Positions 7,210 through 11,739 of a stretch of DNA of 11,739 nt are shown here, one piece after another. Both the position numbers and the translations under genes were made by a program. Positions within the stretch are counted from its first letter, which is position 1, and each line of letters begins with the position of its first letter. The stretch lies in contig CAJQQW010000290.1 of NCBI GenBank assembly GCA_905480565.1, positions 1 through 11,739 of the forward strand. The letters are read 5' to 3'. This DNA is from an uncultured Halioglobus sp. GTDB lineage: Bacteria > Pseudomonadota > Gammaproteobacteria > Pseudomonadales > Halieaceae. Below the pieces are notes generated by a model, which searched no databases, had not been told where the DNA came from, and saw only the letters and a program-made list of their open reading frames with translations.

Positions 7210-8046
7210 GTGACGATAAAAGCAATTGATCCTTGGGTGAACGTCAGTATGGGTTCCATGGCAAATACGCCTTTCATGAAAAAAGTGAAAGAAGAGTATT
7301 TCAAGGCCGGCGAAGATTTTTTTCGCGACATTGAGGCGGACGAACTGGTTGCGCGGATGGACGCGGTTGGTATTGAAAAGGCTTTTCTGACGGTTGATCC
7401 GGGCCGTCCGGAACAACGCGTACTGGACTTCACTACGAAGTATGCGGGAAGATTTTACCTGGCCGCCGCGCCACGCTTAAAAGAGGGCATGAACGCATTA
7501 TGGGCGATGGAAGATCTGGCGCGCGATTATCCGGTCATCATGGCGCGGGTAATGCCCTTTGAGTTAGATCTTCCCCCAAGTGACCCAATCTACTATCCCC
7601 TCTATTCCAAGTGTCTCGAGATGGATATCCCTGTCGGTATTAATACGGGGCTGCCCGGCCCGCCGGTGCCCGGCGAGTGTCAGCATCCGATGGCACTGGA
7701 TCGTATCTGCCTGCATTTTCCGCAACTAAAAATCATCATGCAACATGGTGCAGACCCCTGGTGGGATACTGCCATTCGTCTGATGATCAAGTACCGCAAC
7801 CTGTATTTGATGACATCAGCCTACTCGCCGAAATATTTGCCGCAGTCGCTGCTGCATTATATGAACACTCGGGGCAAGCAAAAAATTATGTTCGCATCGG
7901 ATCACCCTGTGCTTACCATGGATCGTTGCCTACAAGAGGCACAAGCACTCGACCTGCGTCCGGAAGTTCTGGAAAATTATCTATACAACAACGCTGACGT
8001 GGTACTTTTTGAGGAGCGTAAACCGCGCTATGGCGAGTTCAAGTAG
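7210..8046 (+). CDS. Amidohydrolase-2 family protein with degenerate metal site
   Basis: A 278-residue TIM-barrel protein of the amidohydrolase-2 family (PF04909, the ACMSD / gamma-resorcylate decarboxylase relatives). GTG 7210 is chosen because GGAGGA (7195-7200) sits 9 bases upstream; GTG 7156 and GTG 7201 are in frame but lack such a site. Barrel landmarks are MDAVGIEKAFLTV (50-62), RFYLAAAPRL (81-90), MDIPVGINTG (138-147), LHFPQLKIIMQHG (168-180) and KIMFASDHP (225-233). In metal-dependent members strand 1 carries H-x-H and strand 5 a histidine; here strand 1 reads IDPWVNV and strand 5 GINTG, while the later H179 and the terminal aspartate D231 remain. It may therefore be metal-free or use other ligands. 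It is monocistronic as far as can be seen and divergent from the fusion gene. The substrate is unknown. Confidence 0.88.
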   Translation: MTIKAIDPWVNVSMGSMANTPFMKKVKEEYFKAGEDFFRDIEADELVARMDAVGIEKAFLTVDPGRPEQRVLDFTTKYAGRFYLAAAPRLKEGMNALWAMEDLARDYPVIMARVMPFELDLPPSDPIYYPLYSKCLEMDIPVGINTGLPGPPVPGECQHPMALDRICLHFPQLKIIMQHGADPWWDTAIRLMIKYRNLYLMTSAYSPKYLPQSLLHYMNTRGKQKIMFASDHPVLTMDRCLQEAQALDLRPEVLENYLYNNADVVLFEERKPRYGEFK

Positions 8047-8130
8047 GCGCCGCCACGACGTACCTGCACTGTTGTCTTGAGGGGGTTGAAACAAGCGAAA
8101 GGGAAATTCGATAAGTATTTGGACAAAAAA

Positions 8131-8160
8131 GGGGGCAAGTCGTTTCCCCCGGGATCTTTT
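8131..8160 (+). terminator. Possible weak terminator after the amidohydrolase gene
   Basis: GGGGG (8131-8135) and CCCCC (8146-8150) can pair around a 10-base loop, with TCTTTT 5 bases beyond. The tract is not directly adjacent to the stem and is interrupted by GGGA, so this is only a candidate end for the transcript. Confidence 0.3.
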
Positions 8161-8572
8161 GAATAATCCAGCTTGCGCCGAAGTCCATCGCGCTCTGGTG
8201 GTTGCTTGTTCGGTCAATAGGAAGATACGGTTTCAGTTCGAGGAAAAATTTATAGAAGACAACGCTACCTCAAGCGCCTGGTCATAAGGCGAGCAATGGT
8301 CTAGCAGGGCCGCCGTTTCTGATTGACGCAACCTACAGGGCGTAGGCTGCGGTTATGCTGGCATTTTCACCGGGAGGTTCAAAAAGCGTGCGGTTTCTAT
8401 ACGCAGAGCAATACGCAGACGCAGCGACCGACAGGTTTGGATCTGGCTGTATATGGGTATCAGCGTCCTTGAGCCTGTAGAGTTAAACCAGGCGGCAACC
8501 GTTTTCCTTAAGGCGGTGCGGCGCGACACCGACTGTGCGACAATTTTGGCGCACATATCAGGAGAAAAGTTC
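8161..8572. other. Intergenic region without a supported gene
   Basis: No gene is supported here. An imperfect hairpin, GCA-a-CCTAC-agggc-GTAGG-c-TGC, spans 8328-8350 (eight pairs with one mismatch). The right end contains the dyad and ribosome binding site of the Ddn-like gene. A frame running from ATG 8453 into the Ddn-like gene is open, but its first 40 codons have no ribosome binding site and no family similarity that I can see. Confidence 0.4.
8534..8555. promoter_or_regulatory. Dyad TGTGCG-N10-CGCACA upstream of the Ddn-like gene
   Basis: A perfect 6-bp inverted repeat with a 10-base AT-rich spacer (ACAATTTTGG), ending 5 bases before the Shine-Dalgarno sequence AGGAG (8560-8564). Its geometry, two half-sites 16 bases apart centre to centre, fits a homodimeric regulator binding site. 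It could alternatively fold as an mRNA hairpin beside the ribosome binding site. Confidence 0.45.
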
Positions 8573-9040
8573 ATGGCGGGCGATATCAAACCCTTTACAC
8601 CGGGGCAAGAAAAGTTTGGCGGTTGGATTATAGGTAAGGTAGGCCGTTGGCAAACTGCGGTTTACGAGCTGACTGGTGGTCGCCTGTGGAATACTTTTCT
8701 CGGCGGCCCTGTGGCGATACTCACGGTGACAGGCAGAAAGACAGGCCGAGTGCGCAAGATACCGCTGTTATATTTGAAGCAAGGTGATGATGTTGTCATG
8801 ACGGCTTCCAAGGGCGGCATGAGCAAACTGCCTGTTTGGTACCATAATGTCGTGGCAGCGGATACGGTCGATATACAGGTCGGAGCAGACAAGAAAACCT
8901 ACCGTATGCGAGAGGCGACCCCGGAAGAGGAGATTGGCCTATGGCCTCAGCTGGAGGCCATGTATCCGGATTATAAAGAATATCGCGCGCGCACAGAGGG
9001 TGTTAGGAGTATCCCGATATTGATTTTTTCCCCGGCTTGA
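8573..9040 (+). CDS. Ddn-like DUF385 (deazaflavin-dependent nitroreductase family) protein
   Basis: A 155-residue split-beta-barrel protein of the F420H2-dependent nitroreductase family (PF04075, DUF385; relatives of mycobacterial Ddn). Family motifs are LTVTGRKTGRVRKIPLLYL (50-68), ASKGGMSKLPVWYHNV (78-93), KTYRMREATPEEE (108-120) and the C-terminal ARTEGVRSIPILIF. Known members bind reduced coenzyme F420 and reduce quinones, nitro compounds or unsaturated carbonyls, while others bind flavins, fatty acids or haem; whether this organism makes F420 cannot be told from the window. ATG 8573 is preceded by AGGAG at 8 bases, far better than the upstream in-frame ATG 8453. The gene converges on ribH, and only 8 bases separate the two stops. 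The stop codon lies in the loop of a strong hairpin. Confidence 0.9.
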   Translation: MAGDIKPFTPGQEKFGGWIIGKVGRWQTAVYELTGGRLWNTFLGGPVAILTVTGRKTGRVRKIPLLYLKQGDDVVMTASKGGMSKLPVWYHNVVAADTVDIQVGADKKTYRMREATPEEEIGLWPQLEAMYPDYKEYRARTEGVRSIPILIFSPA

Positions 9041-9046
9041 GCCGGG
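9031..9046. other. Hairpin spanning the convergent 3' ends
   Basis: CCCGGC-TTGA-GCCGGG folds as a 6-bp GC stem with a tetraloop containing the TGA of the Ddn-like gene. The run of six T residues lies before it on the plus strand (9024-9029), so on neither strand is the stem followed by a U-tract. It may act as a 3' end stabiliser or transcript barrier rather than a canonical intrinsic terminator. Confidence 0.4.
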
Positions 9047-9048
9047 CC

Positions 9049-9522
9049 TCAGGCAACGTGCTCTTGTGTGTAACTTGCCAGCGTGGATGCACAGGCTTTG
9101 GCGGTCTCAGTACCCTTGGCCACAAAGTGCTCTGCGAAAAAAGCTGGTTGTCCTTCACTTTCGAAGTCATGCGGTGTCAGAACGGCGGAGAATACCGGCA
9201 CGCCGGTATCAAGTTGTACAGACATCAACCCATCTATAACGGCGCCGGCAACGAATTCATGACGGTAGATGCCGCCATCCACGACTAGTCCGGCTGCCAC
9301 GATCGCTGCGTAATCTCCAGAGGCCGCAAGTAACTTTGCTCTCAGCGGAATTTCGAAAGCCCCCGGCACCTCGAACAGGGAAACGTTTCGTCCGTCGCAC
9401 TGGGAAAATTCGTGAAGGAAGGAGTCGCGCAGGCGATCCACAATATCTCGGTGCCAGCATGACTGTATGAAAGCGACGCGACCGCGCGCCGCGGTAACGA
9501 TATAATCGGGATTAAACGACAT
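9049..9522 (-). CDS. ribH: 6,7-dimethyl-8-ribityllumazine synthase, type II (RibH2)
   Basis: Penultimate enzyme of riboflavin synthesis; it condenses 5-amino-6-ribitylaminouracil with 3,4-dihydroxybutanone 4-phosphate. The 157-residue product resembles type II lumazine synthases (Brucella and Mesorhizobium RibH2, decameric) rather than the usual icosahedral type I. It has IQSCWHRDIVD (19-29) with a tryptophan (W23) in place of the type I phenylalanine, VPGAFEIPL (52-60), VVDGGIYRHEFVA (80-92) with the catalytic histidine H88, and VPVFSAVLTPHDF (108-120). The start ATG is preceded at 10 bases by GAGG. The gene stands alone, with no other riboflavin gene in the window, and is preceded by a full FMN riboswitch, so its expression should fall when FMN is plentiful. 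Confidence 0.95.
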   Translation of the reverse strand: MSFNPDYIVTAARGRVAFIQSCWHRDIVDRLRDSFLHEFSQCDGRNVSLFEVPGAFEIPLRAKLLAASGDYAAIVAAGLVVDGGIYRHEFVAGAVIDGLMSVQLDTGVPVFSAVLTPHDFESEGQPAFFAEHFVAKGTETAKACASTLASYTQEHVA

Positions 9523-9523
9523 C

Positions 9524-9566
9524 TGTTGTTTGCCTCTGGCTTCAAGTTAAACAACAGGGCAAACAA
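9524..9566 (-). promoter_or_regulatory. Two mutually exclusive hairpins over the ribH ribosome binding site
   Basis: Between the riboswitch and ribH the mRNA can form helix A, TTGTTTGCC (9566-9558) with GGCAAACAA (9534-9526), or helix B, CTGTTGTTT (9556-9548) with AAACAACAG (9532-9524). Each is a perfect 9-bp pairing, and they share the 3' bases AAACAA, so only one can form. Helix A pairs the GGC at the end of the AGAGGC Shine-Dalgarno element. Helix B leaves that element in the loop but abuts the AUG. This looks like the translational expression platform of the FMN riboswitch. Confidence 0.5.
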
Positions 9567-9580
9567 GACGCAGTGCGTGA

Positions 9581-9596
9581 TCGGGATATTTCCCGA
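9581..9596 (-). other. Hairpin between FMN aptamer and ribH
   Basis: On the minus strand TCGGGA-AATA-TCCCGA is a perfect 6-bp stem with a tetraloop, 18 bases 3' of the aptamer. It is not followed by a long U-run, so it is more likely a linker element of the expression platform than a terminator. Confidence 0.45.
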
Positions 9597-9614
9597 CCAA
9601 ACGAATGACACCTC

Positions 9615-9750
9615 GTTCTCATAACCAGACTGTCACTGTCGGCCCCGGAATCACACCGGGTCTGCTTGTCCTCCTGGCAAAGCCAAGAGCGCCCGCGGGC
9701 TACGCTTGTGCGATTACCGCCGGTGGGGACTTTCACCCCGCCCTGAGAAC
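9615..9750 (-). promoter_or_regulatory. FMN riboswitch (RFN element)
   Basis: Read on the minus strand, the conserved RFN blocks occur in order. The P1 strand GTTCTC (9750-9745) is followed by AGGGCGGGGTGAAAGTCCCC and then ACCGGCGGTAAT. Next come AGCCCGCGGGCG, CAGACCCGGTGTGATTCCGG and GGCCGACAGT, then ACAGTCTGG, and the closing P1 strand GAGAAC (9620-9615). The six helical arms and the FMN-binding core blocks all look intact. It senses flavin mononucleotide and controls ribH, whose start lies 92 bases downstream. Confidence 0.97.
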
Positions 9751-9774
9751 TTCCCGTTGACCGGGAGGGCGGCA

Positions 9775-9803
9775 AGGATACCCTATAAATTCCTCACCCT
9801 CAA
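9775..9803 (-). promoter_or_regulatory. Promoter of the FMN riboswitch-ribH transcript
   Basis: On the minus strand TTGAGG (9803-9798) and TATCCT (9780-9775) are separated by exactly 17 bases. Each matches the sigma70 consensus at 4 of 6 positions. The implied transcription start near 9768 lies about 18 bases before the riboswitch P1 helix, the expected position. Confidence 0.6.
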
Positions 9804-10067
9804 ACTGTCCGCTGGATCACGGGCGCAGTATTCACGCGGGGATATTTTATGTCGAATGCCTTGCAGCCTTGATCGGCCATGTTTTTGTCGCCTGCTGACA
9901 ATTTGCCACTTTCTGTGCAGGCGCTCAATTTTTGATAGATCGATTCGTTGGCCGACCCACTCCTCGCCAGAATGACTGCTGAGGTCATTTTTAATGCAGG
10001 GCCCTTATCCCTTGAGAGCTAGCTCCTCATGCATGCGGCCACGGCGTAATATAAAAAAGAGCCTTAT
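9804..10067. other. Intergenic region without a supported gene
   Basis: I see no gene. A 62-codon minus frame (9800-9988) overlaps the ribH promoter, lacks a ribosome binding site and resembles nothing I know. AATGAC-TGCTGAG-GTCATT followed by TTT (9971-9991) has the form of a weak AT-rich terminator on the plus strand, although nothing is visibly transcribed into it. A TTTTTT run reads on the minus strand just after the DUF523 gene (10053-10058), without a convincing stem. Confidence 0.35.
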
Positions 10068-10820
10068 TCACCTCGGCAAGTTGTGGATTCTTGGCAGCGC
10101 GCCCATGAGAGTGGTGATAAAATCGCGGCCTGTTGTTTCCCCTTTTATTTGCGCTTCGAAACCGTCAATTAGTTGCTGTAACTTTCTGTGGCTGTCCTGG
10201 CCTTCGGTTTTGATTGAGTGGCGGTGCTGGCAGTAAAAGTCTCTGAGACACTGTTGTGTCAGGCCTCGCTGTAGCAGAAGTTTCCAGTGATGGTAAGCCA
10301 TTGCCCGTATAACGAATGCCTTGCGTATCGCTCGCTGAGTTAATTGCTCATCGTCCGCGCAGGGCAGCAGGGGGTTGTATTCGCCTAATGCGCGAGCAAA
10401 CATGCCCTGCTGGTCAGAGGCGATGTGTTCTCCTGCTGCTGAAAAACGCTTCACCCTGTGATTGCCACAACTGGGGCTGCCAGTGACAAGTATATAGGCG
10501 CAAAGCATCGGCGCGGACTCGAGTACATGTTGCGCAAAGCGAGTCAGTGCCATCGTGTAGTCGTGTTGATGGCCGGCCGCATCAAGCACCTGCACGGCAC
10601 CTGTCTCTCCCACGAGGTGTATTGGCGGCCGCGGTACGCCCAGTCCGATTCCTACTTCGGGGCAGAATGTCCGGGTTTCAAATTGCGACAAAATGTTGAG
10701 CACATGGGCATTGGCGCAATTGGATTCGCCGTCATAGCGCACTGACTGTCCAGCCAGACAGGCGCCCAGACCGAGTTGTGGGCGTGCCGGCGCGTTGGAG
10801 TCTGGTTGGCTTTCTTGCAT
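10068..10820 (-). CDS. DUF523 (TudS-like) protein with shortened DUF1722 tail
   Basis: A 250-residue protein. Residues about 15-155 form a DUF523 domain, the family of the 2-thiouracil desulfidase TudS, which binds a [4Fe-4S] cluster through three cysteines. The expected cysteines are present in GACLAGQSVRYDG (C21), FCPEVGIGLGVPRPPI (C53) and GSPSCGNHR (C118). The C-terminal part (about 165-250) begins like DUF1722 (YbgA): RAIRKAFVIRAMAYHHWKLL, then LRDFYCQHRHSIKTEGQDSH and RDFITTLMGAL. It stops where roughly 70-80 more residues, including the HxNVLxHxxGY region, would be expected, and no other frame downstream restores that sequence. The start ATG is preceded by CAGGA at 8 bases, inside the end of the 73-codon upstream frame. 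Desulfurisation of thiouracil or repair of thiolated nucleobases is the best functional guess. Confidence 0.88.
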   Translation of the reverse strand: MQESQPDSNAPARPQLGLGACLAGQSVRYDGESNCANAHVLNILSQFETRTFCPEVGIGLGVPRPPIHLVGETGAVQVLDAAGHQHDYTMALTRFAQHVLESAPMLCAYILVTGSPSCGNHRVKRFSAAGEHIASDQQGMFARALGEYNPLLPCADDEQLTQRAIRKAFVIRAMAYHHWKLLLQRGLTQQCLRDFYCQHRHSIKTEGQDSHRKLQQLIDGFEAQIKGETTGRDFITTLMGALPRIHNLPR

Positions 10821-10824
10821 CGGC

Positions 10825-11046
10825 TCAGTCCTGCCAGAATATCGCGGCAGTGGTGTTGTTCAGGCGAACAGTAGCACGGATTGAATTACGCGTTTTTATC
10901 CGGCGGTTGGTCCACATAAGGTCAGTGGAACATAGCAGGGAGTCACGTGCCTGCAGTGTCGCGCATGCAATGTTCCCGCGCTGTTTAATGGTGTACCCTT
11001 TTGCTTCAGGAGGGGTTGAGGAACAGGCAGAGATGGACGTAAGCAC
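10825..11046 (-). CDS. Possible small lipoprotein upstream of the DUF523 gene
   Basis: The frame ends 4 bases before the DUF523 start, close enough for translational coupling. From GTG 11046 it gives 73 residues beginning MLTSISACSSTPPEAKG, where ISAC resembles a lipobox with the cysteine at residue 8. That signal would be too short. However, the same frame is open for another 16 codons upstream (to 11094), reading RLPARLPIPLLVLTSISAC, a complete lipoprotein signal sequence, but without a standard start codon. The mature part contains the string CATLQARDSLLCSTDLMW, and I recognise no family. It overlaps the divergent SGNH gene by 14 bases at the 5' ends, or more if extended. It could be a real gene with an unusual start, a frameshifted gene, or chance. 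Confidence 0.35.
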   Translation of the reverse strand: MLTSISACSSTPPEAKGYTIKQRGNIACATLQARDSLLCSTDLMWTNRRIKTRNSIRATVRLNNTTAAIFWQD

Positions 11047-11739
11047 TAAAAGCGGGATTGGCAGCCTCGCAGGCAGTCTGGTGCTGTTACTTATTTCATC
11101 GCTCCTGGCTTTGGTGGTAGCCGAATTTATTTTCCGTGCCTATAAGCAGATCGGATGGCAGAGAGCTGTCAAATATCATCAGCATGCGCTGTACCTCATG
11201 CTGCCGGACAGCCCCCTCGAGTATGTCCTCAGGCCCGGCGTAAAACGCGAAAATGAGGTGGCCAAGAGCGGTATCAAGTGGTCTTATCAGTTGAATGCCG
11301 ACGGCTTTCGCGATGACGAGTTTGATGTTCAGTCCAATAAAAAGCGAGTGCTGTTTGTCGGTGATTCCTATGCCTTTGGGTGGGGTGTTGATCAGCAGGA
11401 GGTGCTGCCGTATCAGCTGGAGCAGTTGCTTGCGGGCCCACCGTATGCGATGGATGTCGACATCTACAATCTGGGTGTTCCAGGCTACAACACGGTGCAG
11501 GAATTTCACTTGCTGAATCAGGTGCTTGACCGCTACTCGCCGGAGCTTGTTATGCTTGGGTATGTTATGAACGACGCTCAACCCCAGGCCAATGTGCACG
11601 AGCGGCCATCGGTGCGTTATCGGTATGTGCGCTCGTGGTTGCTCGCGTTTATCAAGGAGCAATACAATTATTATATGCACGAGGGTGAGGCTGTACTGGC
11701 TACTGGTTTGAATCTGCCCGATAAGGATTTCGTCGCATC
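11033..11739 (+). CDS. SGNH/GDSL-family hydrolase, N-terminal part
   Basis: The gene runs off the right edge; 235 codons are present. An N-terminal membrane anchor (about 12-32, LAGSLVLLLISSLLALVVA) is followed by an SGNH-type alpha/beta domain. Block I is VLFVGDSYAFGWG with nucleophile S112. Block II is NLGVPGYNT with oxyanion glycine G148. Block III is GYVMND with N180. The catalytic His-Asp block should lie beyond the window. Before the hydrolase core is a segment (61-98) with the pattern Y-LRPG-K and LNADGFRDDEF, common in anchored SGNH proteins of cell-surface polysaccharide clusters. Proteins of this kind act as esterases or acyltransferases on glycans or lipids. ATG 11033 is preceded by GAGGAA at about 10 bases. 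No neighbour identifies the substrate. Confidence 0.9.
   Translation, partial: MDVSTKSGIGSLAGSLVLLLISSLLALVVAEFIFRAYKQIGWQRAVKYHQHALYLMLPDSPLEYVLRPGVKRENEVAKSGIKWSYQLNADGFRDDEFDVQSNKKRVLFVGDSYAFGWGVDQQEVLPYQLEQLLAGPPYAMDVDIYNLGVPGYNTVQEFHLLNQVLDRYSPELVMLGYVMNDAQPQANVHERPSVRYRYVRSWLLAFIKEQYNYYMHEGEAVLATGLNLPDKDFVA

Noticed and set aside
8453-8572. 40-codon N-terminal extension of the Ddn-like protein
   Set aside because: No ribosome binding site at ATG 8453, no family similarity in the extension, and a strong AGGAG 8 bases before ATG 8573; the extension would also place the dyad inside coding sequence.
9024-9046. Intrinsic terminator between the Ddn-like gene and ribH
   Set aside because: The hairpin is strong but the T-run precedes it on the plus strand and becomes an A-run after it on the minus strand, so neither transcript gets a U-tract after the stem.
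9800-9988. 62-codon minus-strand frame upstream of the riboswitch
   Set aside because: It overlaps the ribH promoter -35 element, has no ribosome binding site and no recognisable features.

Overview
The window reads as a gammaproteobacterial chromosome, moderately GC-rich. The dacA-ybeD-lipB order at the left end is the usual gammaproteobacterial arrangement. The mix of a type II lumazine synthase behind an FMN riboswitch, a Ddn-like (DUF385) protein, a degenerate amidohydrolase-2 protein and a giant cytochrome c/propeller/3-ketoglycoside-hydrolase fusion is reminiscent of marine OM60/Halieaceae-type bacteria. That taxonomic guess is inference from gene content. I saw no tRNA, rRNA, CRISPR array, insertion sequence or phage gene.

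Region 1 (1-2161, + strand) is a tight housekeeping operon. It holds the last codons of an upstream gene that overlaps dacA by ATGA, the PBP5/6-type D,D-carboxypeptidase, YbeD (DUF493) and the octanoyltransferase LipB. lipA, often the next gene, is absent. Region 2 (2162-3795) is gene-poor and looks eroded: a possible terminator, a small membrane protein of unknown function, and on the minus strand a YbhN-type membrane protein cut off half-way and butted against the last ~50 codons of what looks like a methyltransferase. About 400 bases without a convincing gene follow.

Region 3 (3796-8046) has two divergent genes around a ~230-base control region. The minus-strand gene encodes a 1061-residue membrane-anchored protein with a c-type haem domain, a sugar-dehydrogenase-like beta-propeller and a C-terminal 3-keto-disaccharide hydrolase (DUF1080) domain. 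The plus-strand gene encodes an amidohydrolase-2 family protein lacking most of the usual metal ligands. Region 4 (8047-9780) carries a Ddn-like protein behind a 22-base dyad. It converges, with 8 bases between stops, on a minus-strand ribH2 that has a complete FMN riboswitch, a well-spaced sigma70-like promoter and two mutually exclusive hairpins over its ribosome binding site. Region 5 (9781-11739) has a DUF523/TudS-like protein with a shortened DUF1722 tail, a small lipoprotein-like frame just upstream of it, and, divergently, the first 235 codons of an SGNH/GDSL hydrolase that runs off the window.

The most notable items are the tri-modular oxidation/hydrolysis protein, the FMN riboswitch with its paired alternative hairpins, the metal-ligand-depleted amidohydrolase and the chimeric scar at 2765-3393.
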